34,414 bases of DNA from Okeania sp. SIO3B5 (GTDB lineage Bacteria; Cyanobacteriota; Cyanobacteriia; Cyanobacteriales; Microcoleaceae), in the NCBI RefSeq assembly GCF_010692555.1, contig NZ_JAAHHG010000059.1, forward strand, positions 1-34,414, written 5' to 3'. Each line of letters begins with the position of its first letter. Position 1 is the stretch's first letter. The notes beneath the pieces are model-generated. The model was not told where the DNA came from, did no database searches, and saw only the letters and a list, made by a program, of their open reading frames with translations. The translations under genes were made by a program, and so were the position numbers. Below, piece by piece: positions 9,079-17,771 of the stretch.

Positions 9079-9120
9079 ACTGATAACTGATAACTGATAA
9101 CTGATAACTGATAACTGATA
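9079..9120. repeat. ACTGATA heptamer tract (6 copies)
   Basis: Six perfect copies of ACTGATA lie in the gap between the TnpB element and ndhJ. The same heptamer recurs at 24311-24338. No gene is seen in 8994-9361; the remainder is AT-rich. Confidence 0.95.
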
Positions 9121-9361
9121 TGACCCCACCTAATCAAAAAATTAGGGGGGGTAATATGGTGTCGGGACGTTATTAATCTATGACAAGTTCCAATTTCAGA
9201 GAAATTTTCTCCTATTTCCTGAAACCTTAAGAAAATAGGTAGAAATTGACTTGAATATAAAAATCAAATCAGAGTAATTATCTCTGTTTAATGTTCTTTT
9301 AACCTATTGCCTAGAGGATATGATTACTAATGCTACTTAGCTCAAAGTTTCAACCTAAAAT

Positions 9362-9865
9362 TTAGTACGCATCTTGTAATTCATAGAACTCTGGAGAAAT
9401 ATAATCCTTACGCAATGGCCAACCAACCCAATCTTCAGACATCAAAATGCGTTTAAGATTAGGATGTCCTTCATAGATAAGGCCATACATATCATAGGAT
9501 TCCCGCTCTTGAAAATCAGCCGATTTCCAGATCCAGTAAACGGAAGGAAGTCTAGGATCGTCTCTGGGCACAAATACCTTTAAACGTAATTCTTCTGGTT
9601 GGTCTACATCGTCCTTGACCTTAACTAAGTGATAAACACTTACTAACTCTTGTCCGGGACCTGCATCATAAGCACATTGACATTGTAGATAGTTAAAACC
9701 ATAAGCATATAAAGCTGTAGCTAAGGGAATTAAAAATTCTCTGTCAACTTTGATCATTTCTACTCCCAGATGATCTGGTTCTAGAAACTCATGCTCAAAG
9801 CCATTTTCTGTCAGCCATTTTGAAGTTTGACCTGCTTCAACTATTGGAGCTTCTGACTCAGCCAC
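9362..9865 (-). CDS. ndhJ: NAD(P)H-quinone oxidoreductase subunit J
   Basis: This 167-residue NdhJ is the 30-kDa-type (NuoC-like) subunit of the peripheral arm of the thylakoid NDH-1 complex, which carries respiratory and cyclic electron flow around photosystem I. The family signature is visible in '[35 protein letters not shown]' near the C-terminus, where the ExYDMxGxxFxGHPxLxRIL pattern is typical. It is the last gene of ndhC-ndhK-ndhJ. The start is GTG with a strong GAGGAGG site, and it overlaps the ndhK stop by 8 bp, pointing to translational coupling. Length matches cyanobacterial NdhJ. Confidence 0.97.
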   Translation of the reverse strand: MAESEAPIVEAGQTSKWLTENGFEHEFLEPDHLGVEMIKVDREFLIPLATALYAYGFNYLQCQCAYDAGPGQELVSVYHLVKVKDDVDQPEELRLKVFVPRDDPRLPSVYWIWKSADFQERESYDMYGLIYEGHPNLKRILMSEDWVGWPLRKDYISPEFYELQDAY

Positions 9866-10580
9866 GATTTACCTCCTCTTTTTGTGTAGCTTGTAGTGCT
9901 GGTGGTATAGGCATACCTATTGCTTCTGTTAATTCTTTTGGCGGTGTTTCCCGGTCTGATGTCTTGAGATAATTACCATTCAGAATTGGTTCAACCAGTT
10001 TCATATTGTGTTTAACAGTGTGGTAGCGATGTACCTGCTGCAATTTAGCCCGTTCTTGCAAAGATTCATTGGCAACTTTTTTTCTCAGCTTGATGACAGC
10101 ATCAATAATTGCTTCTGGACGTGGTGGACAACCAGGGATATAAACATCTACTGGGATTAATTTGTCTACTCCACGGACTGCTGTAGGTGAGTCCATGCTG
10201 AACATTCCGCCAGTAATTGTACAAGCACCCATGGCAATGACATATTTAGGTTCTGGCATTTGCTCATAAAGACGTACCAAGACTGGGGCATACTTCATGG
10301 TGATTGTACCTGCAGTAATCAACAGGTCTGCTTGTCTTGGGCTAGATCTTGGCACTAAGCCAAAACGGTCAAAGTCAAATCTAGAGCCGATTAGAGCTGC
10401 AAATTCAATGAAGCAGCAGGCTGTACCATACAGTAGAGGCCACAAGCTAGAAAGTCGTGCCCAGTTGTAAAGGTCATCAACTGTAGTTAACACAACATTC
10501 TCTGATAGTTCTTGAGTAACCTGGGGAGATTGCTCAATAGGATTAATAATTTTTTGGTTTTGATTTGGACTTAAGACCAT
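9858..10580 (-). CDS. ndhK: NAD(P)H-quinone oxidoreductase subunit K
   Basis: This 240-residue NdhK (NuoB/PSST-like) carries the terminal 4Fe-4S cluster N2 next to the plastoquinone site of NDH-1. The ligands are visible: the tandem Cys pair in '[10 protein letters not shown]', a Cys in '[12 protein letters not shown]' and a Cys in '[12 protein letters not shown]'. The N-terminal ~35 residues and the C-terminal tail after 'LRKKV' are variable extensions common in cyanobacteria. The start is ATG; the reading frame overlaps ndhC by 10 bp upstream and ndhJ by 8 bp downstream, the classic compact operon. Confidence 0.98.
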   Translation of the reverse strand: MVLSPNQNQKIINPIEQSPQVTQELSENVVLTTVDDLYNWARLSSLWPLLYGTACCFIEFAALIGSRFDFDRFGLVPRSSPRQADLLITAGTITMKYAPVLVRLYEQMPEPKYVIAMGACTITGGMFSMDSPTAVRGVDKLIPVDVYIPGCPPRPEAIIDAVIKLRKKVANESLQERAKLQQVHRYHTVKHNMKLVEPILNGNYLKTSDRETPPKELTEAIGMPIPPALQATQKEEVNRG

Positions 10581-10933
10581 TCCAAAGCTCCTTTACGCCA
10601 TGCGTAGACTAAAGCAACAACTAAGATTGTGATGAAAATTAGGGCTTCTATAAATGCAAGAAGTCCCAATTGATGAAAGGCCACTGCCCAAGGGTATAAA
10701 AATACTGTTTCTACATCAAAGATGACGAAGACGAGGGCGAACATATAATAACGGATATTGAATTGTATCCAAGCTCCACCAATTGGTTCTACACCCGATT
10801 CATAAGTAGTTCTTCGCTCTGGGCCACGAGTTTTAGGCCGCAGTAGTTTAGATGCAGTTAAGGCAATAACTGGAACTAGGCTGCTAATTAGCAGGAAGCC
10901 TAGAAAATATTCGTAACCACTAAGAATAAACAC
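10571..10933 (-). CDS. ndhC: NAD(P)H-quinone oxidoreductase subunit 3
   Basis: This 120-residue NdhC (NuoA-like) is a small membrane subunit of NDH-1 with three transmembrane helices: about residues 8-28, 62-82 and 90-110. The family's conserved '[40 protein letters not shown]' region is present in the central loop and second helix. It starts with GTG, and cyanobacterial NdhC proteins begin with the same [19 protein letters not shown] sequence. It is the first gene of the ndhCKJ operon, so the promoter must lie in 10934-11100. Confidence 0.98.
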   Translation of the reverse strand: MFILSGYEYFLGFLLISSLVPVIALTASKLLRPKTRGPERRTTYESGVEPIGGAWIQFNIRYYMFALVFVIFDVETVFLYPWAVAFHQLGLLAFIEALIFITILVVALVYAWRKGALEWS

Positions 10934-11174
10934 AATTAACCTACATTCCTGAAATAACTAGGGCTTTTATCTGTGAACATTTTTACACTCTCCAGTTAAA
11001 TTAAAAATTATAATGAGAGATTATTTTTTACTTTTACTGCCAGGTAGTTAGTAAAAGGATTTAAAACTTATTTATTTTTTGTTTTCTTGTTATTCTATCA
11101 ATGCTCTGAGCGATCGCTTGCGTTACCATTACAATTTTTTTGTGATATTTGTCTCAAGGAAAGATGTTAAATAT

Positions 11175-11375
11175 GAATTCTGTCTCCTGTCTCCTGACTC
11201 CTGACTCCTGACTCCTTCTTCATTATGCAAATCATCTCAATTACTTTTTTCGTTCATCAAATCCCAAGTAAAAAATTTACGCATAAATACTTGCTATACA
11301 TGATTACTCAATCACAGTAGCTATGATTTTATTCTGAATTCTGTCTCCTGTATCCTGACTCCTGACTCCTTCTTC
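11175..11375. repeat. two CTGACTC heptamer cassettes with constant flanks
   Basis: Positions 11175-11221 and 11336-11375 both open with GAATTCTGTCTCCTG, run through CTGACTC-type heptamers (different copy number) and close with ACTCCTTCTTC. A third cassette with the same closing flank is at about 12009-12047. The sequence 10934-11464 between ndhC and rubA otherwise holds only AT-rich DNA that must contain both divergent promoters; I do not see unambiguous promoter boxes. Confidence 0.9.
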
Positions 11376-11464
11376 TATTTTCAATACCCATCTCCTCGAA
11401 TTGCAACAATTCTGTAATAATAATTAAAGATGTTCTCATAATAGCTATTCAATTTTTTGGAACT

Positions 11465-11803
11465 ATGAGCGAGGAAGCCACTGAGGCCACAGATGAACAG
11501 GATCGGTATGAATGTCGAGCCTGTGGATATATATATGAACCGAAAAAGGGAAGTTCTAGTGGTAATATTTCGCCCGGAACTGCTTTTGCAGATTTACCCC
11601 CTCGTTGGCGCTGCCCTGTTTGTGGAGCCATTAAGGTTCAATTTGTGAATGTTGGACCAACTGAAGGTCCTTCAGGATTCAAAGAAAACCTTGGATATGG
11701 TTTTGGTGTTAATACACTCACACCAAGCCAGAAAAATATCCTAATTTTCGGCGCTTTAGCCGTGGGATTTTTGTTTTTCTTGAGCTTATATGGTTTACGA
11801 TAA
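11465..11803 (+). CDS. rubA: Membrane-anchored rubredoxin of photosystem assembly
   Basis: This 112-residue RubA has a rubredoxin domain with Cys ligands in 'CRACGYIYEP' and 'WRCPVCGAIK' and one C-terminal transmembrane helix (about residues 89-109, 'NILIFGALAVGFLFFLSLY'). It is a thylakoid one-iron protein required for photosystem assembly; it has been linked to photosystem I in some cyanobacteria and photosystem II in others. An acidic N-terminal tail (residues 2-13) precedes the domain. Its position just upstream of ycf48 and psbEFLJ is the conserved cyanobacterial and chloroplast-ancestral order, which supports the call. The 265-bp gap to ycf48 is unusually long for this pair and is filled with heptamer-type repeats. 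Confidence 0.97.
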   Translation: MSEEATEATDEQDRYECRACGYIYEPKKGSSSGNISPGTAFADLPPRWRCPVCGAIKVQFVNVGPTEGPSGFKENLGYGFGVNTLTPSQKNILIFGALAVGFLFFLSLYGLR

Positions 11804-11829
11804 GATGGCCTTAACAGCCTGTGGCTGGA

Positions 11830-12047
11830 AGTCAGGATTCAGGAGTCAGGAGTCAGTAGATTTTTTTTGGACGCGATAGATGGAAGTAGCTGGCTCCTAG
11901 CTAGAAGCTTTGCCTGGTATAAATCCCCACCGTCACGTGCGGTGTCCACAATTGGTTGGGGTTTTGTAGACGCGGAGCGGCTTGTCGAAGACTATCCCTA
12001 CAGACATTGCTCCTGTCTCCTGTATTCTGTCTCCTGACTCCTTCTTC
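11830..12047. repeat. repeat cluster between rubA and ycf48
   Basis: CAGGAGT heptamers lie at about 11830-11857. A copy of a 'gtagacgcggagcgg...ccctac' interspersed repeat lies at about 11965-12001. A CTGTCTC/CTGACTC cassette lies at about 12009-12047, ending ACTCCTTCTTC as in the two cassettes upstream of rubA. No gene is present. Confidence 0.8.
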
Positions 12048-12068
12048 AAGGCTTATTAATGATTTAAT

Positions 12069-13088
12069 GTGATGCACTCAATAGTAAAGTTCTGGAAACA
12101 AATTTTCATAATATTAGCAGCAGTTATACTTTGTAGTGGCTGCAAAAATTCCTTTTTACCAGGAATGAGTTACAATCCCTGGGAAGTAATTCAACTACCA
12201 ACTGAGGCTAAGTTGTTTGATATCGGATTTACAGGCAATCCTGACCATGGTTGGATTGTCGGTGGTAATGCTACTCTCTTAGAAACTACTGATGGTGGTA
12301 ACACTTGGCAACCTAAAAGTATTGATACAGTAGAAGAAAAAGACCGCTTGACTTCAGTAAGTTTTAATGGTAATGAAGGGTGGATTTTAGGACAGCCTTC
12401 TTTACTTCTACACACAGATGATGAAGGAGAGTCTTGGACTAAGATTTCTCTAAGTTCTAAATTACCAGGTGATCCTAATTCTATTATTGCTCTTGGGCCA
12501 AATTCTGCTGAGATGACTACTGATGTGGGAGCTATCTATCGTACAAAAGATGGTGGCCTAAATTGGCGCGCTCAAGTAGAGGATGCTGTGGGAGTAGTGA
12601 GAAATATTTCCCGTTCTCCTGATGGTAAGTATATTGCTGTTTCGGCTAAGGGTAATTTTTACTCTAGTTGGGAACCAGGCCAAAGAGCTTGGACTCCTCA
12701 TAATCGTCAAGACTCTCGCCGTTTGGAAAATATGGGGTTCAGTGATGATGGTCGTTTATGGCTATTGGCACGAGGAGGCCAACTGCGGTTTAGCGATCCA
12801 GAAAATCCTGAAGAGTGGGGAGAAGCTATTACTCCAGAATATGCCACAAGTTGGGGCTTATTAGATTTGGCTTATCGAACTCCTGATGAAATCTGGATTT
12901 CTGGTGGTAGCGGTAATTTACTTCGCAGTGTTGATGGCGGTCAGACTTGGGAAAAAGACCGTGATGTAGAGAGTGTTCCAGAAAATTTCTACAAAATTGT
13001 TTTTATTAACCAAGAAAAAGGTTTTATTCTTGGTCAAAGAGGAACTGTGTTGAAATACAATAGTTCAGAAGTTTCAGAAGCTGCTTGA
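12069..13088 (+). CDS. ycf48: Photosystem II assembly factor Ycf48 (HCF136-like)
   Basis: This 339-residue Ycf48 is the lumenal beta-propeller that binds precursor D1 and helps build the photosystem II reaction centre. Residues 1-24 form a lipoprotein-type signal (basic start, hydrophobic core, 'LCSGC' ending at Cys25), so the mature protein is probably a thylakoid-lumen lipoprotein. BNR/Asp-box-like blade motifs recur: 'TTDGGNTW', 'TDDEGESW', 'TKDGGLNW' and 'SVDGGQTW', consistent with a seven-bladed propeller. Location between rubA and psbE is the conserved context. The start is ATG; a second Met immediately precedes His3. Confidence 0.97.
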   Translation: MMHSIVKFWKQIFIILAAVILCSGCKNSFLPGMSYNPWEVIQLPTEAKLFDIGFTGNPDHGWIVGGNATLLETTDGGNTWQPKSIDTVEEKDRLTSVSFNGNEGWILGQPSLLLHTDDEGESWTKISLSSKLPGDPNSIIALGPNSAEMTTDVGAIYRTKDGGLNWRAQVEDAVGVVRNISRSPDGKYIAVSAKGNFYSSWEPGQRAWTPHNRQDSRRLENMGFSDDGRLWLLARGGQLRFSDPENPEEWGEAITPEYATSWGLLDLAYRTPDEIWISGGSGNLLRSVDGGQTWEKDRDVESVPENFYKIVFINQEKGFILGQRGTVLKYNSSEVSEAA

Positions 13089-13101
13089 AACTTAACTATA
13101 G

Positions 13102-13153
13102 CAGGGAACAGGGAACAGGGAACAGGGAACAGGGAACAGGGAACAGGGAACAG
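13102..13153. repeat. CAGGGAA heptamer tract (7 copies)
   Basis: Seven perfect copies of CAGGGAA follow the ycf48 stop codon by 13 bp. The preceding TATAG flank is shared with a two-copy version at 23222-23240. The remaining gap to psbE (13154-13526) is AT-rich and must hold the psbE promoter and leader; no other gene is seen. Confidence 0.95.
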
Positions 13154-13526
13154 TGGCAAAAGCTTTTCTCTGTCTTAGGTTTATCATTAATCTCTATCAA
13201 ACACCAACTCTTTCCTTGCTATGCAATATTGGATAAATATTCCTAATAATAAGAATTGAGTAGTATTACTCAGATGGGAAAAGGTAATTTCTTGATGTTG
13301 TTTGAGTTGCTGAAAATTTAGGCTGGATATGTTAAAATTGATCCCGTCTAACTAACACATAAAAATAGTAGATGTTAAAGAAGGCAAAAAGTTAGTCTAT
13401 ACTTTAGCTTTTAACAAACACAGAAAACTCATACCATTAATTAGTGATGGGATGAGTTATTTAGCAAGGTTTTAAAACTATCATATTGAGATGATGGTTA
13501 GAAATAAATTTGGAGGATAAAATTAG

Positions 13527-13778
13527 ATGTCTGGTGGCAGTACAGGTGAGCGTCCATTTGGAGATATCATCACAAGCATCCGTTACTGGGTAATACACAG
13601 TATCACTATTCCAGCTCTGTTTGTTGCAGGTTGGCTATTTGTAAGTACAGGTTTGGCTTACGATGTCTTTGGTACACCTCGACCTAACGAGTATTATACT
13701 GAACAAAGACAAGAATTACCAATTCTATCAGACCGTTTTGAAGCTAAAAAACAAATTGATGAATTTATTGGTGAATAA
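13527..13778 (+). CDS. psbE: Cytochrome b559 alpha subunit
   Basis: This 83-residue PsbE is one half of the cytochrome b559 heterodimer of the photosystem II reaction centre. The heme-ligating His is in '[22 protein letters not shown]', at the start of the single transmembrane helix, and a conserved lumenal domain follows ('[28 protein letters not shown]'). Length and sequence are standard. A GGAGG site lies about 8-12 nt before the ATG. It is the first gene of psbEFLJ. Confidence 0.99.
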   Translation: MSGGSTGERPFGDIITSIRYWVIHSITIPALFVAGWLFVSTGLAYDVFGTPRPNEYYTEQRQELPILSDRFEAKKQIDEFIGE

Positions 13779-13802
13779 TTGAAAATTTAGGAGATTTTTA
13801 TT

Positions 13803-13937
13803 ATGACTAGCGGAAATCCAAATCAACCAGTTAGCTATCCAATTTTTACAGTTAGATGGCTAGCAGTTCATACCCTTGGTGTGCCTACAGTTTTCTTTTT
13901 AGGTGCGATCGCAGCTATGCAGTTTATTCAAAGATAG
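13803..13937 (+). CDS. psbF: Cytochrome b559 beta subunit
   Basis: This 44-residue PsbF is the beta chain of cytochrome b559. One transmembrane helix carries the heme His in '[28 protein letters not shown]', the canonical C-terminus. An AGGAG site precedes the ATG, and psbE ends 24 bp upstream. A HIP1 octamer sits inside the gene, encoding the GAIAA part. Confidence 0.98.
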   Translation: MTSGNPNQPVSYPIFTVRWLAVHTLGVPTVFFLGAIAAMQFIQR

Positions 13938-13946
13938 GAGTATATT

Positions 13947-14072
13947 ATGCCTTTAGATCGTAGTGAGAATACTAATAAGCAACCAGTAGAATTAAACAGA
14001 ACTTCACTCTACCTTGGTTTATTGTTAGTATTTGTTCTTGGTATTCTGTTTTCGAGTTATTTCTTTAACTAA
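13947..14072 (+). CDS. psbL: Photosystem II protein L
   Basis: This 41-residue PsbL is a single-helix subunit at the photosystem II monomer interface, needed for electron flow at the QA/QB side. The typical '[32 protein letters not shown]' is present. It starts 9 bp after the psbF stop with a GGAG site, so it is co-translated with psbEF. Confidence 0.98.
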   Translation: MPLDRSENTNKQPVELNRTSLYLGLLLVFVLGILFSSYFFN

Positions 14073-14109
14073 TTCGGGAAGTAAAACACAAAAATTACTT
14101 AGTATTTAA

Positions 14110-14128
14110 GTCACCCTATTGGGGTGAC
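14110..14128. terminator. hairpin between psbL and psbJ (attenuator or processing site)
   Basis: GTCACCC (14110-14116) pairs perfectly with GGGTGAC (14122-14128) over a 5-nt loop. No T-run follows, so it is not a classical terminator. It may stabilise the psbEFL message or separate psbJ, which begins an unusual 167 bp after psbL. The functional role is inferred. Confidence 0.5.
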
Positions 14129-14239
14129 ATATACTTAGTAAAATCAAGTAGAAAGTTAACAAGTATATTGTTGACAAATTACCTTATAGGTAAAATTTTT
14201 TTAGTATCAAGTAGTTTTGAAATAATGAGGTGAAATATT

Positions 14240-14362
14240 ATGATGTCCGAACCAGGTAGAATTCCTTTATGGTTGGTTGCTACTGTTGCCGGAACTGGTG
14301 TACTTGTAGTTTTGGGTCTTTTCTTTTATGGTGCCTATGTTGGTGTAGGTTCTTCTTTATAA
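14240..14362 (+). CDS. psbJ: Photosystem II protein J
   Basis: This 40-residue PsbJ is a single-helix photosystem II subunit involved in assembly and QB-side electron transfer. The family sequence '[35 protein letters not shown]' is clear. Two Met codons stand in tandem (14240 and 14243), so the true N-terminus could be either. A GAGGTG site lies upstream. The gap from psbL is far longer than the gaps between psbE, F and L, so psbJ may have its own promoter in 14129-14225. Confidence 0.98.
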   Translation: MMSEPGRIPLWLVATVAGTGVLVVLGLFFYGAYVGVGSSL

Positions 14363-14399
14363 GTTTATAAGAAAGACTTGAAGTTTGATTTTGTTAAAT

Positions 14400-14436
14400 A
14401 ATCTCACTGTGTTTGAAAGTGGGATTATTTTTTTTT
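14400..14436 (+). terminator. rho-independent terminator of psbEFLJ
   Basis: AATCTCACT (14400-14408) pairs with AGTGGGATT (14418-14426), with one G-U pair, across a 9-nt loop. A run of nine T follows within 14428-14436. It lies 37 bp after the psbJ stop. Confidence 0.9.
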
Positions 14437-14613
14437 GATGTTTATAAAGCATAGGTTAAAACACGGGGGCTTTCAACGTCGCTTTTCGGTAATACCAAGC
14501 GTGAAAAAAGAATGCTACAAAAAGGTAGATATTGATCCGATATGCTTAAAAATAGCTACTCCAGTTCATTTGAGATAGTTATATCTATTTTTTTTCCCTT
14601 TTTTTCAAAATTT

Positions 14614-14633
14614 ATATCATGTCCGGATAATTA
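14614..14633. repeat. single end of MITE family 1 (ATATCATGTCCGGATAATTA)
   Basis: This is the right-end motif of the family found complete at 19268-19394, 19463-19590 and 26245-26382. Only one end is present. It directly abuts a family 2 element starting at 14627, so one copy may have been truncated by the other. Confidence 0.7.
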
Positions 14634-14854
14634 GGGCTTGCTGAATAAAATTGTAATCAATACCAATTAAGGCTTCCAGGATTAAATATTGCTGAGGGGA
14701 TGCAAGGTTTTTGGCTCAATTAGTCTCAAAATGCTAATATTTTTCTCTGACAATGCCGACAATGTGGCCGTAGCAGATAGTCTAAACTGTTCCCAGTTAA
14801 GTGTTCCCTGTTCCCTATCATCACCATCAGACTTTTTCAGCAAGCCCTAATTAT
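14627..14854. mobile_element. MITE family 2 element, AGGGCTTGCTGAA ends
   Basis: A 19-bp perfect terminal inverted repeat, ATAATTAGGGCTTGCTGAA (14627-14645), matches TTCAGCAAGCCCTAATTAT (14836-14854). There is no coding capacity. Just inside the right end (on the minus strand, after GCTGAAAAAGTCT) lie degenerate GGGAACA-type heptamers at about 14789-14816. The same ends recur at 32647-32847 and from about 34219 to the window end. Transposase type is unknown; an IS-derived MITE is the likeliest reading. Confidence 0.85.
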
Positions 14855-14942
14855 CGAAGATGAAGCGATCGCTCTCACCTGAATTCTGACGTTAAATTAG
14901 CGATCGCTCCCAAAAAAAATTACTATCCTCAACTTAAGCAGG

Positions 14943-15018
14943 ACTTACGCAAAAGGTGAAATCATACACCAATTGTATGGGGGTTAACCCCTACTATGTA
15001 TAGTGGTTCTGCGTAAGT
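14943..15018. repeat. short inverted-repeat element with ACTTACGCA ends
   Basis: ACTTACGCA (14943-14951) and TGCGTAAGT (15010-15018) enclose 58 bp. One similar lone end (TGCGTAAGT) is near 19617. Elements with 'GGACTTACGCA' ends are frequent in cyanobacterial genomes. No gene is seen in 14855-15214 apart from this. Confidence 0.7.
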
Positions 15019-15214
15019 ACTGTAGAATTTACTAACGTTGGCGTTACAAAAATTCGTAATTATGATTTTTCCCTTTGTTTCTTGAGCCTTAAGCTTTTTC
15101 TGTTTGTTCAAAAAATGTATTAATTGATGCAATTTAGACACTAGGGTGTAAGATGTTATTTGAAAATCTTGAAATGTGACTTTGGCCTAATTGTTGTCAA
15201 GAATACATTAAATT

Positions 15215-15964
15215 ATGTTAACTTCTTCAAGTAGAAATTCCTTCAACTTTTCAGTTCAATCAATTGAGAATTATCAGAACTTACTGGCGCAAAACCACTT
15301 TATTTACGTGGAAACTGAAGATCCTAGCTGTGACTGGATTAAATTTGCTAAATCGGTAACAGGTGAGGATTTAAGACCGCAATATGGGAAAGAGATATTC
15401 CATGTCAAATATGAACCCGAATTTCTGAAATTTTCTGATGCTAGGGGTCAAAAACCTTTGCTTCCTCATACCGAAGCCACCGATTACCCAAGTCCACCAA
15501 AATATCTAGGGCTTTGGTGCAAAAAGCCTGCTGATTGTGGTGGTGGATTAACTACCTTAGCTTATGTGGAAGGATTCCTGAAGACTCTTACGGAAGTAGA
15601 AAAGCAAAAACTGATGGAGACTCAACACTACTTTGGTGCAACCGGAGGAGTTCACGCCAACCGAACCAAGGGAGCAGTTCATACTATCCTCTCATTTAAT
15701 GACAACAAACCTATTTTCCGATTTTCTTGTAACTATATTACACACGGTGACTACAGCCCCGATCCAGATAACCTAAACCCTTTCACTCCCGATCCATTTT
15801 TGGCAGAAATTTCCGATCGCTTTATTAAGTATTACGAGGAAAACCACATGGCGATTCGGATGGATCAATACTCATTTTTGCTTTGGGACAACCAATGTAT
15901 GGCACATTCAAGAACCACCTATAGCGATCCAACTCGAATCCTAGAACGCATATTCTTAGGTTGA
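15215..15964 (+). CDS. TauD/TfdA-type Fe(II)/2-oxoglutarate dioxygenase
   Basis: This 249-residue protein is probably a non-heme iron oxygenase that hydroxylates, desaturates or cyclises a small substrate. The facial triad can be read as His85-x-Glu87 in 'LPHTEATDYPSPPKYLGLWC' and His231 in 'LWDNQCMAHSRTTY'; Arg241 or Arg245 in 'DPTRILERIFLG' is placed to bind 2-oxoglutarate. HxE replaces the commoner HxD, as in clavaminate-synthase-like members. It is slightly shorter than typical TauD (about 280). No strong ribosome site is visible before the ATG. It lies 514 bp upstream of an EctB-like aminotransferase on the same strand, with an IS relic between, so a shared pathway is plausible but not shown. 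The substrate is unknown. Confidence 0.85.
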   Translation: MLTSSSRNSFNFSVQSIENYQNLLAQNHFIYVETEDPSCDWIKFAKSVTGEDLRPQYGKEIFHVKYEPEFLKFSDARGQKPLLPHTEATDYPSPPKYLGLWCKKPADCGGGLTTLAYVEGFLKTLTEVEKQKLMETQHYFGATGGVHANRTKGAVHTILSFNDNKPIFRFSCNYITHGDYSPDPDNLNPFTPDPFLAEISDRFIKYYEENHMAIRMDQYSFLLWDNQCMAHSRTTYSDPTRILERIFLG

Positions 15965-16028
15965 CTTTTAGCTGACTTTTGAAGCGTGTTGGGGGGTGAT
16001 TAACTGTTGAATGAAAATTGTATAAAGG

Positions 16029-16112
16029 GGTAAACGAGTCAAACGTGGTTTATTCAGGAGTGGAACTGGTATAGTCATTAATGCCGATGTTAATGGCAGT
16101 CTTCAAATATAA
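16029..16112 (+). pseudogene. TnpB C-terminal relic
   Basis: In one frame this reads GKRVKRGLF... then INADVNGSLQI and a stop. This is the RuvC-III end (Asp of NADVNGS) of a TnpB of the same subfamily as the gene at 7646-8881, which reads GKRVTRGLY...NADVNGSLNI. No coding continues upstream beyond a stop at about 16023. The following ~120 bp probably derives from the right end of the lost element. Confidence 0.85.
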
Positions 16113-16260
16113 GATAAGAAATTCCCAGGGGCATTTACTGCCGAGGGAATAGTGAGCTGCGCCGAGAGCGCCAGTATTGGTTAATCCAATATCAAGATAT
16201 TAAGCTGTCACGATTTTCTACAGTTTAGTTCGTACGGTTACACCTTGTTGCCTCCCTTCA

Positions 16261-16295
16261 AGAATTAAGAATTTAGAATTAAGAATTTAGAATTA
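16261..16295. repeat. AGAATTA/AGAATTT heptamer tract (5 copies)
   Basis: Five heptamers alternate between AGAATTA and AGAATTT. The gap 16113-16478 is otherwise IS-relic and AT-rich DNA; the promoter of the downstream aminotransferase gene should be in its last 150 bp, but I cannot place it. Confidence 0.9.
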
Positions 16296-16478
16296 CCTCT
16301 TCTTAATAAACTAAGAGGATTGGTTAAAAGGATTTTTTTTCTTTTTTTTCCATGAATGGAGAGGCTTTATACCTGAATTTTTCGATAATTCTTTTAACGT
16401 TTCAAGTTATATCGCTATAGCGGAGGCTTCAAGTGGCTTTCCCAAAGCATCCCATAGAAAATTAATCAGAATAACTTA

Positions 16479-17771
16479 ATGAAAATCTTCAATCAATTGG
16501 AATCCAATGTGCGAAGTTACTGCCGTTTATTTCCTACGGTGTTCAAAACAGCACAAGGAGCCTTTCTAGAAGATAAAGAAGGTCGTCAGTACGTTGACTT
16601 TCTCTGTGGCGTTGGTACCCTGAATTACGGACATAACAACCCACAAATAAAAGAAAGACTACTACGTTATTTAGACTCCGACGGTATTGTCCACGGACTA
16701 GATTTAGCAACCGTAGCGAAAGAAGAGTTTCTCGAAACTTTTGCAGCTACTATTCTTCAACCGAGGCAATTAAACTATAAAGTTCAGTTTCCAGGCCCGA
16801 CAGGAACGAATGCTGTGGAAGCCTCTCTGAAACTGGCTCGCCAGATTACTGGACGGGAAAATGTCATTGCCTTTTCCAATGGCTATCATGGCGTAACTCT
16901 GGGTTCTTTGGCAACAACAGCCAAGGCTTCTCAGCGAGCAGCGGCAGGAATTCCGACCACAGGTGTAAATTTTATCCCCTATGATGGCTACTTGGGTGAG
17001 GATATTGATACAACTGAATACCTAGACAAAGTCCTTTCGGATGTAGGTAGTGGTGTAACGCTGCCAGCAGCAGTGATTGTCGAAACCATTCAGGGGGCAG
17101 GTGGGGTGAATGTGGCCTCTTATCAGTGGTTGCGATCGCTCGAAAAAGTCTGTCGCCAACATGATGTCCTCCTCATTGCTGACGACATTCAAGTGGGATG
17201 TGGACGGACGGGTTCTTTTTTCAGTTTTGAAGAAGTTGGCATTTCTCCTGACATTGTCACCCTTTCCAAATCCTTGAGTGGTTTTGGCCTTCCGTTCTCA
17301 CTGGTACTGATCAAACCCGAATTTGATCGGTGGAAAGCAGGTCAACACAGTGGCACTTTCCGGGGGCCTAATCTTGCCTTTGTCACTGCGAAAGCAGCCT
17401 TGGATATATACTGGCAAGACGACAATTTGTCAATAGCTGTCAAACAAAAAGGAAGCAGAATGCAGTTACGATTGGAAAAGATAGCTAAAAATAATTGGGA
17501 GTCAGGTTTTTCTGTTAGAGGAAGAGGGATGATTCAGGGGTTAGATTGTAAAGATGGCAACCTAGCCGATAAAATCATCCGCACAGCCTTTGCTAATGGA
17601 CTAATTATGGAAACTGCTGGGGCACAGGGGCAGGTGATTCGATGTCTGCCACCTTTAACTGTTTCGGAAGAAATATTAGAGAAAGGGTTAGACTTGCTGG
17701 AAAATACTGTCAACGAAGTTATGGGGAAAACAGTTTATAAAGAATTAGTTGATGTAGGAGTATCTAAATAA
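16479..17771 (+). CDS. EctB-like class III aminotransferase (diaminobutyrate-type), divergent paralogue
   Basis: This 430-residue PLP enzyme matches the EctB/diaminobutyrate:2-oxoglutarate aminotransferase pattern: N-terminal 'LESNVRSYCRLFPTVF', 'GTLNYGHNNP', 'GPTGTNAVEASLKLAR', 'DDIQVGCGRTGSFFSFE' (Asp235/236 for the PLP ring nitrogen) and 'SKSLSGFGLP' with Schiff-base Lys264, then 'HSGTFRG'. EctB makes L-2,4-diaminobutyrate from aspartate semialdehyde. Here the usual 'THSLDM' block is 'VHGLDL' and 'GALAVT' is 'GSLATT', so the substrate may differ. The stop codon is immediately followed by the next gene's possible TTG start (no spacer), so the two are almost certainly one operon. A second, more typical EctB-like gene lies at 19892-21157. 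No ectA or ectC is present in the window. Confidence 0.85.
   Translation: MKIFNQLESNVRSYCRLFPTVFKTAQGAFLEDKEGRQYVDFLCGVGTLNYGHNNPQIKERLLRYLDSDGIVHGLDLATVAKEEFLETFAATILQPRQLNYKVQFPGPTGTNAVEASLKLARQITGRENVIAFSNGYHGVTLGSLATTAKASQRAAAGIPTTGVNFIPYDGYLGEDIDTTEYLDKVLSDVGSGVTLPAAVIVETIQGAGGVNVASYQWLRSLEKVCRQHDVLLIADDIQVGCGRTGSFFSFEEVGISPDIVTLSKSLSGFGLPFSLVLIKPEFDRWKAGQHSGTFRGPNLAFVTAKAALDIYWQDDNLSIAVKQKGSRMQLRLEKIAKNNWESGFSVRGRGMIQGLDCKDGNLADKIIRTAFANGLIMETAGAQGQVIRCLPPLTVSEEILEKGLDLLENTVNEVMGKTVYKELVDVGVSK

Noticed and set aside
9079-9120. Possible CRISPR array from regular repeats
   Set aside because: Units are 7 nt with no spacers, as in all other tracts here. No cas genes are present, so no CRISPR locus was called anywhere in the window.
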